A stretch of 64,000 nucleotides of DNA from Pedobacter sp. KBW06 (GTDB lineage: Bacteria; Bacteroidota; Bacteroidia; Sphingobacteriales; Sphingobacteriaceae): NCBI RefSeq assembly GCF_003852525.1, contig NZ_QAJL01000005.1:346853-410852 (forward strand), in the 5' to 3' direction. The translations under genes were made by a program, and so were the position numbers. Of this stretch, positions 43,701-53,119 are shown one piece after another. The stretch's first letter is position 1. Each line of letters starts with the position of its first letter. Under the pieces are notes generated by a model. That model saw only the letters and a program-made list of their open reading frames with translations, had not been told where the DNA came from and ran no database searches.

Positions 43701-45977
43701 TTAGCCTTTAAAAAATGAGAACAGACCAGTCTTCCACTCTTTTTTACGCTTCAATGCTTCTTCATTATCCGGATAAGATTCCAGAATATTATTAATATTC
43801 TCCATTGCTTCTCCTTTTAACTTAATCGCATGTAAAGCATCTGCATATTGCAGTTTAACCTTTACCAGTTCCTCATCCCATCCCCAGTTGCTGTCAATAT
43901 AACACCTGATTGCTTTGTAGGCGGTATCGACACACAAGTCCCATTGTTTAAGCATATAATGACTTTCTGCAAGCTGCAGGAAGTTTCTGCAGGATTCGCT
44001 TTGATCATCATCAGGATAAACCGTTTCCAGCAAATCCACCAAAGGATTGAAGTCTGCAATCGCTTCTGCATAATTGCCCAAAAACATTTGTGAGCGGCCG
44101 CGCATATAGTGGATCTTACACAGGGATTCGGGTTGTATGGCTTCCTTCTTCACCATTTGGTAGTTGTTTGCACAGGCAATACATTGCGGATAATCTTTTA
44201 GCTGATAATATTCCTGCATGAGCATGTACCAGGCCGTATTGTCGTCCGGATTTTTAACAAGTTCTTCCTGCCATGTTTTTATGGCATCTTCAGGGTTTCC
44301 CTGATTTAACAAATCATACCTCGTGTTCTGAACGATGATGTATTTTTCATTAAGTTCAAACAGCTGCTCTGCGGTCAGGTTTCCCTGGTTGACGGCGATA
44401 TAGCCATCGTAATCGTTTGTGATCTGATCCAGTAATTCACGTGATTCCTCTATCCTGCCCAGCTCATAAGTCATTTGTAATATTTCTCCCCTGATTTCCA
44501 GGTAACTTGAAAAATACATGTAGTTTTCGAAATAATAAGATGCTGCTGTGCTGAAAACATCAATTGCTTCTTCGAGCCTTCCGAGTTTTTTCAATGCAGT
44601 ACCCCAGCTGCTGAGCTGCTCCCAGAACGGAGATAAAGAATAACCAAGCGTATGTACTTCTACTGCGCGCTCAAACTCTCCCATTTCGGTTAATGCGATG
44701 CCATAGTTGTTTGAGCATTTTGCAAAAGTATGCATTTGATTTTCTGTAGTTTCTGCTTCAATCGGAGTGTTGTTATAGAAATAGTTATAAAATCCATTGT
44801 AAGAAGTTTCATACAATTTAGTTCTGATCTTTAGCAGCTCCGGGGCCAAAGATGCATTGGAAATGTTAACTTCAGTGTGGTAATAGAAGTCAACTGCGGC
44901 GTTGTAAAAAGCTTCAGGATTGTCTTCAGGCCAGCTTTCCAGGCCTGGCAATTGTCCGGTTAAATGATAACCAATTTCCATATACCTTCGGATTCCAGCT
45001 GCCATTCCTCCCAGTTCCAGGCTTCTTTTTAAATAAGCAAAGGCTTTTTCATAGTTCTTTCTGTCAAACCAGAACGTACCTGCAAAATGATGGGGAACAT
45101 GCCAGTCAGGATACACATCAATATATTTTTTTGTGAGGCTCAGTGTTTCTCCATCATCTGTCAGCACTTCAGAATAGATGCGCAGCGCGAGTAACAGCGC
45201 ATATACCAGTCCCTGATCCAATTTATTGCTGAGGTTAAGTTCAGTTATCCTTTGATAAAGGTCCAGTAACTCCTGCTGGCATTCATCATCACCATATTTA
45301 ACCGCCATTAGTGCGGCCTCTCCTGCGATCTCAAATTGCTCCTCGTCTAAAGCAAGGTTCGCGATATTACAGTTGGTAAGCGCATAATTGAAGGCATGTG
45401 TTTTTCCCTGATTAAAAGTATCAAACACCTTTTGAGCATCCTTTTTATGCCAGAGATAAATCTCTGTTTTTTCAAAATAAAGCGGGCTTAACTCCTGATC
45501 AAGCAGACTTCTGTTGTCATGAAATAAATTCTGGTAATACGTGATCATCAGGTCCAGATCTTCTATCACAAGATTGATATTGCCAAGACTGAAGTTCACT
45601 TTTCTACGGTATTGTAAGGCTTTTAACCGAACGGCTTCATCGTCTGAAAGGACAAGGATGTCGCAGTAAACTTTTGCTTCGGGTAAATTTATATGGATGA
45701 TAAAAGCATTGATGTATACGGCATACAACATGGCTATTTCTTCGGTAGGATTTAATTGAAGGAGGTATTCAAAGCTGTTATATGCGGTTGTAAATAAAGA
45801 GTAATCATCTTCATTTTGTTCGGCCCCGGCGCTCGCGATTTCATATTCGCATTTGGCTTTGAGCAGTAAAGCCGGGAGGTGATCTTGATTAAAAAGAAGG
45901 AAAGTGTTTACAGATTCAAGGCAGTCGGAAAATTGGCCTTGTTTATAAAGGGATTCGAAATCTTGCAGGGTTGACAT
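43701..45977 (-). CDS. Large cytoplasmic TPR protein
   Basis: This 758-residue protein has no signal peptide or membrane helix and is made of many TPR-like helix pairs, for instance EIAGEAALMAVKYGDDECQ, EKAFAYLKRSLELGGMAAG, ERAVEVHTLGYSLSPFWEQ and YAEAIADFNPLVDLLETVYP. Very acidic and aromatic, it is probably a scaffold or peptide-binding protein. I cannot assign a partner. It is divergent from the serine hydrolase gene and convergent with the small membrane protein gene. Confidence 0.8.
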   Translation of the reverse strand: MSTLQDFESLYKQGQFSDCLESVNTFLLFNQDHLPALLLKAKCEYEIASAGAEQNEDDYSLFTTAYNSFEYLLQLNPTEEIAMLYAVYINAFIIHINLPEAKVYCDILVLSDDEAVRLKALQYRRKVNFSLGNINLVIEDLDLMITYYQNLFHDNRSLLDQELSPLYFEKTEIYLWHKKDAQKVFDTFNQGKTHAFNYALTNCNIANLALDEEQFEIAGEAALMAVKYGDDECQQELLDLYQRITELNLSNKLDQGLVYALLLALRIYSEVLTDDGETLSLTKKYIDVYPDWHVPHHFAGTFWFDRKNYEKAFAYLKRSLELGGMAAGIRRYMEIGYHLTGQLPGLESWPEDNPEAFYNAAVDFYYHTEVNISNASLAPELLKIRTKLYETSYNGFYNYFYNNTPIEAETTENQMHTFAKCSNNYGIALTEMGEFERAVEVHTLGYSLSPFWEQLSSWGTALKKLGRLEEAIDVFSTAASYYFENYMYFSSYLEIRGEILQMTYELGRIEESRELLDQITNDYDGYIAVNQGNLTAEQLFELNEKYIIVQNTRYDLLNQGNPEDAIKTWQEELVKNPDDNTAWYMLMQEYYQLKDYPQCIACANNYQMVKKEAIQPESLCKIHYMRGRSQMFLGNYAEAIADFNPLVDLLETVYPDDDQSESCRNFLQLAESHYMLKQWDLCVDTAYKAIRCYIDSNWGWDEELVKVKLQYADALHAIKLKGEAMENINNILESYPDNEEALKRKKEWKTGLFSFFKG

Positions 45978-46063
45978 GAGAATAAATTGCTATACTTAAA
46001 ATTACAAAAGTCTATAAAAGAAATTGAAATTTCATGCAACTTAATACATTAATCTACGTCCTA

Positions 46064-46079
46064 TGGTTAAATTTAACCA
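46064..46079. promoter_or_regulatory. 16-bp perfect palindrome upstream of serine hydrolase
   Basis: TGGTTAAATTTAACCA reads the same on both strands and ends 5 bases before the ATG at 46085. It is a plausible repressor site or could block the start codon region. Confidence 0.5.
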
Positions 46080-46084
46080 ATCCA

Positions 46085-47152
46085 ATGAAGAAAATTATAA
46101 ATAGCCTGTTACTTTTTGCCATCAGTCATTTTGCGTTCGGACAAACGCCGAAGCTCAACCAAATGGTAGAAACCTATGCTGCTCAACATCAATTTAACGG
46201 AACGGTATTGGTTCAAAAAGATTCAAAAGTAATCTATCATAAAAGTTTTGGTGTCGCAGAGCGTTCATTCAATTCGCCAATTACAAATGACACGAGATAT
46301 CCGGTTTGCTCTATTACAAAAACCTTTACAGCTGTCTTAATTCTTCAGCTCGTTGAGCAGGGGAAAATCGACCTGAATAAAAAAATAACTGACTATCTGC
46401 CCGAATATCAGGGAGAAGCCGGGCCGAAAGTATCGCTGCACCAGTTGCTGAACCATACCTCAGGAATGAAAAATACAGATACCGCTAAAGACGAAAATTT
46501 TTTAAAATATGGAATTGGATTTTATCATAAGCCCTATCAGCTAAAAGAAATTGTCGCGAATTTTTGTTCCAGTCCATTGCTGAATGAGCCAGGAACAAAG
46601 TTCGATTACAATAACGGGGAATACATGATTTTGGGCCGGATTCTGGAGGTGATGTATCAAATGAGCTACGGGCAAGTCCTGAATCAGCAAATTCTTGTTC
46701 CATTGGGAATGCAGAACTCAGGCTTGCTTTCCCATTATAAACTGATTAAAAATCTTGCTACGCCTTATTATAAGGATAAGAACCTTGATCATTTGATTCC
46801 AAATATCCCGATCTATATGGAAGATTTTTCTGCTGCCGGGGCGATGTATTCCTGTACATCTGATCTGATCAAATTCAACAATGCCCTTTTCGCCTTTAAG
46901 ATCTTAAAAAAAGAAACCCTGGATCAGCTTTTAAAACCCGGACTGGATGACTACGGATATAGTGTCTGGATCCGGGATACACAGGGTGCAAATGCAAAAT
47001 ATAAACGAATGGAACGGTACGGCAGAATAGCAGGTGCAAATGCTGCCTGGTTTCACTATTTGAATAAAGACCTGAGTATTGTCATCATATCGAATACCAA
47101 TCTGACGGATTTGGGTGATTATGCATTCAAAATCGGGAAAGCGCTATTTTAA
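46085..47152 (+). CDS. Serine hydrolase, class C beta-lactamase-like
   Basis: This exported enzyme of about 355 residues is of the beta-lactamase/D-Ala-D-Ala peptidase superfamily. The signal peptide is MKKIINSLLLFAISHFAFGQ; the frame is open further upstream, but this start makes a normal signal sequence. The SxxK motif is Ser-Ile-Thr-Lys in PVCSITKTFTAV, and the YxN motif is Tyr-Asn-Asn in KFDYNNGEYMILGR. The third box is not clearly KTG. Such proteins include esterases, peptidases and beta-lactamases; which one is not decidable. A 16-bp palindrome sits directly upstream. Confidence 0.87.
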   Translation: MKKIINSLLLFAISHFAFGQTPKLNQMVETYAAQHQFNGTVLVQKDSKVIYHKSFGVAERSFNSPITNDTRYPVCSITKTFTAVLILQLVEQGKIDLNKKITDYLPEYQGEAGPKVSLHQLLNHTSGMKNTDTAKDENFLKYGIGFYHKPYQLKEIVANFCSSPLLNEPGTKFDYNNGEYMILGRILEVMYQMSYGQVLNQQILVPLGMQNSGLLSHYKLIKNLATPYYKDKNLDHLIPNIPIYMEDFSAAGAMYSCTSDLIKFNNALFAFKILKKETLDQLLKPGLDDYGYSVWIRDTQGANAKYKRMERYGRIAGANAAWFHYLNKDLSIVIISNTNLTDLGDYAFKIGKALF

Positions 47153-47343
47153 TTATCTCTTTGGTCTAAAAAACTGATCTCTTTAGACAGGGCCTGACGA
47201 TCTGGTTTTAATTCGACATTTTGAACTATTCAGCAAGGCGTTCAACGACAGGTTATTTTTTATAAAGGGCAGCAAACCATTTGGGGGCAGACCTGTTGTC
47301 ATCAAAGCCTTAAAGAATTTAATCAGTATAAAAACTTCGCCCC

Positions 47344-47820
47344 ATGAATAATCAGACTTATGAACTAATCAATGCCTCCAGACTTGGAAACCTTGATCAG
47401 ATTGCCCTTCTACTGGAAAACAAGATTAATGTAAACGAGCAGGATGAAAAGGGTTATACTCCCTTAATCATTGCGGCATATCACAACCGGTATGAGGCTG
47501 TAAAAGCATTGCTGGAAGCCGGAGCCGATGTCAATGCTAAAGACCAGGGCGGCAATACAGCTTTGATGGGTGTGGCATTTAAAGGCTATCCCGCCATTGC
47601 TGAGCTGCTCATCACCAATGGCGCAGACCTGGACCTTCAACATGGTAACGGAGGTACGGCCCTGATGTTTGCGGCGATGTTTGGAAGGAATGATCTCCTA
47701 AAACTACTTTTGAAATATGGAGCAGACAAAACCATCGTCGACTCCAGAGGGCTTTCTGTTTTTGACCTGGCCGCCCAGCAGGGAAATGAAGCCGCAATTG
47801 AAATCCTGGAACAGCATTAA
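47344..47820 (+). CDS. Ankyrin-repeat protein
   Basis: This 158-residue protein has about four ankyrin repeats covering nearly the whole length: KGYTPLIIAAYHNRYEAVKALLEAG, GGNTALMGVAFKGYPAIAELLITNG, NGGTALMFAAMFGRNDLLKLLLKYG and RGLSVFDLAAQQGNEAAIEILEQH. No signal peptide is seen. It lies 64 bases before the DUF2383 gene and close to a catalase gene. In some other bacteria small ankyrin proteins are encoded next to catalase genes and support catalase activity. That is known from Pseudomonas (ankB-katB) and is only a suggestion here. Confidence 0.9.
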   Translation: MNNQTYELINASRLGNLDQIALLLENKINVNEQDEKGYTPLIIAAYHNRYEAVKALLEAGADVNAKDQGGNTALMGVAFKGYPAIAELLITNGADLDLQHGNGGTALMFAAMFGRNDLLKLLLKYGADKTIVDSRGLSVFDLAAQQGNEAAIEILEQH

Positions 47821-47884
47821 AAAAAGAATCTCAAAACCATTCTGTCAGAAGCCTTGTTACTTAAATACATCAACACTTATTGAC

Positions 47885-48343
47885 ATGGAAAACAACACAG
47901 TAAACATCGAAATCCTTAACGACCTCATTGAAATTAATAACGATAGAATCGCCGGATATCAAAAAGCATCCGAAGAGCTTAAGCCGGAAGACAGTGATCT
48001 TAAGTCCCTGTTCGCGGAAATGATTGTGCTAAGTCAGAATAATAAATCTGAGTTAACCAAAGAAGTTCAGGTTTTGGGAGCTGAACCTGAAACAGGAACT
48101 ACCAATTCAGGTAAAATTTACCGTGCATGGATGGACATTAAAGCTGTATTTACTGGTCATGATCGTGAAACTGTATTGGAAAATTGCGAATTTGGAGAGG
48201 ACGCAGCCAAACGTGCCTACAAAATGGCGGTTGAAACGGAAGGCCTGTCGGCTCATCTTTTAGCCTTAATTTCCGGTCAGCAAAATGCTCAAAAAGCAGC
48301 CCATGATCAGATTAAAGCAATCAGAGATCAGGTAGCCAAATAA
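47885..48343 (+). CDS. DUF2383 (PA2169-type) four-helix-bundle protein
   Basis: This 152-residue protein matches the PA2169/DUF2383 family, a ferritin-like four-helix bundle: NIEILNDLIEINNDRIAGYQKASEEL at the N-terminus, then SQNNKSELTKEVQVLGAEPET and AKRAYKMAVETEGLSAHLLALI. The frame is open from 47717, but that part lies over the ankyrin gene, and the ATG at 47885 (MENNTVN) begins the conserved domain. The family often accompanies stress-response genes in Bacteroidota. A strong terminator follows. Confidence 0.85.
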   Translation: MENNTVNIEILNDLIEINNDRIAGYQKASEELKPEDSDLKSLFAEMIVLSQNNKSELTKEVQVLGAEPETGTTNSGKIYRAWMDIKAVFTGHDRETVLENCEFGEDAAKRAYKMAVETEGLSAHLLALISGQQNAQKAAHDQIKAIRDQVAK

Positions 48344-48350
48344 TTTATTT

Positions 48351-48391
48351 AAAAAAAAAGCCGTATCACGAATTGTGATACGGCTTTTTTA
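48351..48391. terminator. Bidirectional terminator before the catalase
   Basis: AAAAAAGCCGTATCAC (48354-48369) pairs perfectly with 48375-48390, with an A-run and a T-run on each side. It ends the DUF2383 gene and the catalase. Confidence 0.9.
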
Positions 48392-48394
48392 GGT

Positions 48395-50535
48395 TTAAGC
48401 GGGAATTTTGCCGGGTTTCTCCCTTTCCCAAAAGCGGTGCTGTCTGATCGCCATTTCAAAATCTTTGGCTGTTTTATTTAATAATAAACCTTGTTGAGCT
48501 GCATTTTTATCCTTCTCAGGAATTTTTGAATGCGCGATTAACTCAAGTCCTTCTGCGTTTGCTGCAATGGCTTTACAATGTCTGAAAGCCTCTTCCACAA
48601 AGTGAATGGCATCCGGTTCTGCCACTAAAGCATTTACAGATTTACCTCCTCCCGGAACGTAGACCGCGTCGAATAAAACAGATGCGGTAGTTAGAAAAGT
48701 AAAGTCTACTTTAATGCGTTTTCCAGAATCATCCTGGATGTGGCCATTATGGGTGGCTACAATTTTTGTTACCGCACCGGCAGCTTCCAGGACTTTCTTA
48801 TAATCATTCAGCTGAGTCCCGTTAACCCCGTCCGTAGCCAGGACCGCAATCTTTCTGCTCTTAGCCGTATCTTTCGGGGTATCCTTCATACTCAAAGCAG
48901 CACTCGATTTCAAGCTGCTCTTTTTCTTTACCGGTTCATATTTTTGCTGATCGCCGTCTGCAGGAACTCCATGGTTAACTGGTTTCTGCGGGCCGGACGG
49001 TGTTTCCAGTCCCAGTCCATCTGCGACCCTTTTGGCAAGTCCGGCATCAACCTGTGTTAAAATTCCGACCATGCGTTTCCGGATCTCTTCGATTTCTACC
49101 TTCCCCAGTTCAAACCTGAAAGCATCTACGATGTGATTTTTTTCAACTTCCGACTGGCTGTTAAAGAAAAGGCCGGCCTGACTAAAATGATCGAGAAAAC
49201 TATCACTGCGTGCCCTGACTTTTTTAGCATCAATCCTTTCCTGGTAAGAACTGAAACCACCTTCAGAAACTTTGGCTTGTAAGGGAGCGTTTGCATTGAT
49301 GCTGTTGGGCTGATAGCTTGTCCGTTCTGCGTTGATGGTTTGCCTCATGTGACCGTCCCTTTGATTGTTATGAACCGGTGATATTGGTCTGTTGATCGGT
49401 ATTTCATGAAAATTCGGTCCGCCAAGTCTCGAAAGCTGGGTATCTGTATATGAAAAAAGACGGCCTTGCAAGAGCGGATCGTTGCTGAAATCTATTCCAG
49501 GTACGATATGGCCGGGATGAAAGGCCACTTGTTCTGTTTCTGCAAAGAAATTATCCGGATTGCTGTTGAGTGTCATTTTTCCTATTCGCTGAACGGGCAC
49601 GAGTTCTTCAGGAACCAATTTAGTAGGATCCAGCAAATCGAAATCAAATTTGTGTTCATCCTCCTCCGGAATTACCTGGATGCCCAGCTCCCACTCCGGG
49701 AAAGCACCGCTTTCTATGGCTTCCCAGAGATCACGGCGATGGAAATCAGGGTCATTTCCTGAAATTTTTACAGCTTCGTTCCAGGCCACCGAATGCACAC
49801 CCAGCAATGGTTTCCAATGAAATTTGACAAAATGGGATTTCCCGGCCTCATTGATCAGGCGAAAGGTATGTACACCAAAGCCCTCCATCATCCTATAGCT
49901 CCGGGGAAGGGCCCTGTCGGACATCAGCCACATGATCATATGTGTAGATTCCGGCATCAGGGAAATGAAATCCCAAAAGGTATCATGGGCAGATGCAGCC
50001 TGTGGCATTTCATGGTTAGGTTCTGGCTTAACAGCATGAATGAGGTCTGGAAATTAATGGCGTCCTGAATGAAAAAGACGGGCATATTGTTGCCAACAAA
50101 ATCATAGATACCTTCCTGAGTGTAAAACTTAACTGAAAACCCCCTTACGTCCCGGGCAAGATCAGTAGAGCCTCTTGAGCCTGCAACAGTAGAAAATCTG
50201 ACAAAAACCGGCGTCTTGATGGAGGTGTCATTTAAAAATCCGGCTTTGGTATATTTAGACTGAGACTGGTACAATTCAAAGACGCCATGAGCTCCGGAAC
50301 CCCTTGCGTGTACAATGCGTTCCGGAATTCGTTCGTGATCAAAATGTGTGATTTTTTCCCTGAGGATAAAATCTTCAAGCAAGGTGGCGCCACGCTCCCC
50401 TGCCTTCAGCGAGTTTTGATCGTCATTAATTTTTAAACCTTGATTTGTCGTCAGCAGTTTACCTGTTCCATCAGTGGTATCCGGTAACAGGTTTTCTTTT
50501 TTTGAGCTTTCTTTTGGTGATTTATTTTTTTTCAT
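48395..50535 (-). pseudogene. katE: Large-subunit (KatE/HPII-type) catalase, broken by a one-base frameshift
   Basis: The gene has two reading frames. The first (50535 to 49957) gives the N-terminus with the haem-site His in [15 protein letters not shown] and the [15 protein letters not shown] block, then runs into unrelated sequence ending GISFP. The second (from about 50008) continues [14 protein letters not shown], with the haem Tyr region [16 protein letters not shown], and ends in a DJ-1-like C-terminal domain (VPGGGKSVNALVAEP, AIAANAEGLELI). The missing residues are recovered by adding one base in the GG at 50049-50050: the frame then reads [19 protein letters not shown], the normal text. 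The total of about 710 residues is typical of KatE. So either a one-base deletion inactivates the gene or this is a sequencing error. Confidence 0.88.
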
Positions 50536-50570
50536 AGCGAGGTGGATTCAAACAGGCCTAGGTGTAAACT

Positions 50571-50598
50571 AAAAAAAGCCCGGATAAATTATCCGGGC
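50571..50598 (-). terminator. Terminator of the YciE-like gene
   Basis: GCCCGGATAA (50578-50587) pairs with TTATCCGGGC (50589-50598); the minus strand then enters a T-run. Confidence 0.85.
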
Positions 50599-50614
50599 AC
50601 ATGATTATAAAAAT

Positions 50615-51175
50615 TTATTCTGCTGCTGCTGCTGAATTAATAGAGGCTACCGCAACTTCTGTAAGCACGATATCGGTGGCCTTTTCATTATCCAGTGTTT
50701 GCTGAAGTAAGTTTACCACTTCAGTATGCCCCATACATTCGGCAAAGGTCCGTAAGGTACCATAGGTACCGATTTCGTAATGCTCTACTTTTTGTGCGGC
50801 AAGAATCAATCCTGCATCTCTTACCATGGTTCCTTCTTTGGTATCTTCAATCATACCGTTGGCCTCTTCTAATAAGCCTGCCATTGCATCGCATTTCTTG
50901 GCAACAGGTTTCTCATCCAATAAAGCAAACACCTTTTCCAGTGTTTCAATATGAGTTTGAGTCTCTCCTGTATGTTTTTCAAATGCTGCGGCGAGTTCAG
51001 GACTGGTAGCAGCCTTCTTCATTTTAGGCAATGCTTTTACCAGGTGTTTTTCAGCCCAATAAATGTCTTTCAATTCATCAACAAAAAATTCATGAAATTC
51101 AGAATTTTTCATTTTTCCGGTCATTCCTGAAGCGTTTGGTTTCTTCTTCGTTTGTGTTTTTGCTGCGGTTTCCAT
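50615..51175 (-). CDS. YciE-type ferritin-like protein (DUF892)
   Basis: This 186-residue protein matches the DUF892/YciE family: FFVDELKDIYWAEKHLVKALPKM, then EKHTGETQTHIETLEKVFALLDEKPVAKKCDAMAGL and LILAAQKVEHYEIGTYGTLRTFAECMG, with Glu and His residues of a dimetal ferritin-like site. The first 20 residues are Lys/Ala rich (TQTKKKPNASG), and the tail is alanine rich. YciE/YciF proteins are induced by stress in enterics. It lies upstream of the broken catalase on the same strand, insulated by its own terminator. Confidence 0.9.
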   Translation of the reverse strand: METAAKTQTKKKPNASGMTGKMKNSEFHEFFVDELKDIYWAEKHLVKALPKMKKAATSPELAAAFEKHTGETQTHIETLEKVFALLDEKPVAKKCDAMAGLLEEANGMIEDTKEGTMVRDAGLILAAQKVEHYEIGTYGTLRTFAECMGHTEVVNLLQQTLDNEKATDIVLTEVAVASINSAAAAE

Positions 51176-51436
51176 AGTTCTGTTTTTTATAGATGATGGT
51201 GAGCAGTAAGAACCTTTTAAAACCGGCTTTGTTTGATAAATAAAATCTTTTATTTTTAAAAACCAATTATATATCTAATTGTTTTACAGCTGTTTATTAA
51301 ACATAAAATAGACTTTTATATTTTTTGTTTAAGTTTTTTGAAGACGAGTTTTTTTTAAACCATTTCAGTTACTGAGGGTTATAACAAACCCCTAAAAGGA
51401 ATCCCGGACGGGCTAAAGTAATCTGTATTATCCAGC

Positions 51437-52348
51437 TCAATTACCTTTTGCAATGAAGCCCGGGACACCGGTCTTTACCACCTCATTAAACCGCTGTCTG
51501 GTCTGAATGCGATTGATTTCCTCAAAGGCCTCCTTTGGCAGCGCAGAGATGTCAAAATTTTCTCTTGCACGTTCCGGAGTTTTCGGTGTGGTCAGCAAAG
51601 CAGTGCCGCGTTGGATAGCCCATGCAAGAAGCACCTGGGCTGCTGTTTTGCCAATTTCTGCGGCGATCTTTAAAATGACCGGATCTCCGAGGGGGCCAGG
51701 TTTTATGCCGTGACCCAATGGCGCGAAAGCTAAAAACACGATGTCATGTGCTTTGCAGAATTCCAGAAGTCGTGTTTCCGGCAGGTACGGATGTGATTCG
51801 ACCTGAACCACTGCCGGTTTGATTCTCGCCGCTTCATATAGTGGTAAAAGCTGTTCCAAACTGATGTCGGACAAGCCAATGGCCCGGCATTTGCCCTGGT
51901 CCACGAGTTGCTCCATTGCCCTCCAGGTATCCAGCAAGGTCAGTTGCCGGTCGTAAATGACATTCCCGTTTTGGTCTCGTGGGTCCTGCTCCTCTCCTGC
52001 CTGAAATGCAAAAGGCGTGTGGATGAGGTACAGGTCCAGATAATCAAGCCCAAGCCTTCCCAGACTGGCTTCAAATGCAGGTTTTACACGTTCGGGGCGG
52101 TGATTGGAATTCCATAATTTAGTCGTTACAAAAATCTCATCCCGGCTGATGTTTTCTGAGATAAGTCCTGCCCGGAGGGCCTCGCCTACTTCGCTTTCAT
52201 TTCGGTATCGTTCTGCGCAATCGAAGTGCCTGAATCCAGCCTTCAATGCATTTCTGGTTGCAGTTATTGTGGCAGCAGGATCAGGAATCAGCGTGCCAAA
52301 CCCGAGTAAGGGCATCTGGATGGTGTTGGTTTCGGACTTCATGTTCAT
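51437..52348 (-). CDS. Aldo/keto reductase
   Basis: This 303-residue NADPH-dependent oxidoreductase of the aldo-keto reductase family has the catalytic tetrad in its usual places: Asp and Tyr in FRHFDCAERYRNE, Lys in TTKLWNSNH and His in YLIHTPF. The NADPH region includes LLTTPKTPERARENF. It reduces aldehydes or ketones; the natural substrate is unknown. It has a 261-base gap before the YciE-like gene downstream. A role in removing reactive aldehydes under stress would suit the location but is inference. Confidence 0.92.
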   Translation of the reverse strand: MNMKSETNTIQMPLLGFGTLIPDPAATITATRNALKAGFRHFDCAERYRNESEVGEALRAGLISENISRDEIFVTTKLWNSNHRPERVKPAFEASLGRLGLDYLDLYLIHTPFAFQAGEEQDPRDQNGNVIYDRQLTLLDTWRAMEQLVDQGKCRAIGLSDISLEQLLPLYEAARIKPAVVQVESHPYLPETRLLEFCKAHDIVFLAFAPLGHGIKPGPLGDPVILKIAAEIGKTAAQVLLAWAIQRGTALLTTPKTPERARENFDISALPKEAFEEINRIQTRQRFNEVVKTGVPGFIAKGN

Positions 52349-52515
52349 TATATCAATTTAAATCACAAGGCAAATTACAGGAAGAAATTTCAGGTTATAA
52401 TGTGACCTACATCACATTCTGGTACTGATTCGCTGATCCATATCCGGTTGGCTAAAAACTCTGTTACCTTTACCAGTTATTTCCGGTAAAATATTCACTA
52501 TTGAACAAAGAATCT

Positions 52516-53013
52516 ATGCTAACCGATCTTATTGCCAGAGACCTTAAAATTATCTTTTGTGGGATCAATCCAGGCCTGAAGTCTGCTTCAGACGGGCACC
52601 ATTTTTCCGGGCGGAGTAACCGTTTTTGGAAGGTTTTGCACCAGGCGGGTTTTACGCCCGATGAAATTGAAGCGCTGAAAGATGCCGGCATTCTGGATTA
52701 TGGGTATGGGCTGACCACAGCTGTGAGCAGGGCAACATCCCGGGCAGACGAACTTTCGGGTATAGAATTCGACAATTCCATAGACGCGTTTAAAGCGAAG
52801 ATGAATCATTTTAAACCGAAATGCATTGCTTTTTTAGGCAAGGCCGCTTATCTCGCCTTTACCCGGAAAAAACAGATTTCCTGGGGGCCTCAGGAGGAAG
52901 ATTTTTGTGGGGCGATGGTTTGGATCCTGCCCAACCCCAGCGGTTTAAACCGGGGATTTAGCCTCAACGACCTCGTCAAACATTACAGGGAGTTGTATCA
53001 GGCCATGTCTTGA
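52516..53013 (+). CDS. mug: Mismatch-specific uracil/thymine DNA glycosylase (Mug/TDG)
   Basis: This enzyme of about 165 residues removes U or T mispaired with G and some alkylated bases. The motif CGINPGLKSASDGHHFSGRSNRFW contains the catalytic GINPG loop with the Asn, and ILPNPSGLNRGF is the second conserved loop that inserts into DNA. FKPKCIAFLGKAAYLAF lies between them. The frame opens at a TTG at 52501; the ATG at 52516 is the more usual start and is chosen here. The gene is divergent from the aldo/keto reductase. Confidence 0.92.
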   Translation: MLTDLIARDLKIIFCGINPGLKSASDGHHFSGRSNRFWKVLHQAGFTPDEIEALKDAGILDYGYGLTTAVSRATSRADELSGIEFDNSIDAFKAKMNHFKPKCIAFLGKAAYLAFTRKKQISWGPQEEDFCGAMVWILPNPSGLNRGFSLNDLVKHYRELYQAMS

Positions 53014-53119
53014 GTTGCGTTAACAGAATTGATAAAGGCACAGTACCAATTGTTATGACAAACCTGATAAAAAAGAAAAATCCGTTTAAGGTGTTTAGCA
53101 TTGGTTTTATAGGAAATTA

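Noticed and set aside
49950-50060. Programmed frameshift in the catalase
   Set aside because: The switch would need a -1 step around AATTTCC, which is not an X-XXY-YYZ slippery site, and catalases are not known for this. A deletion or sequencing error is simpler.
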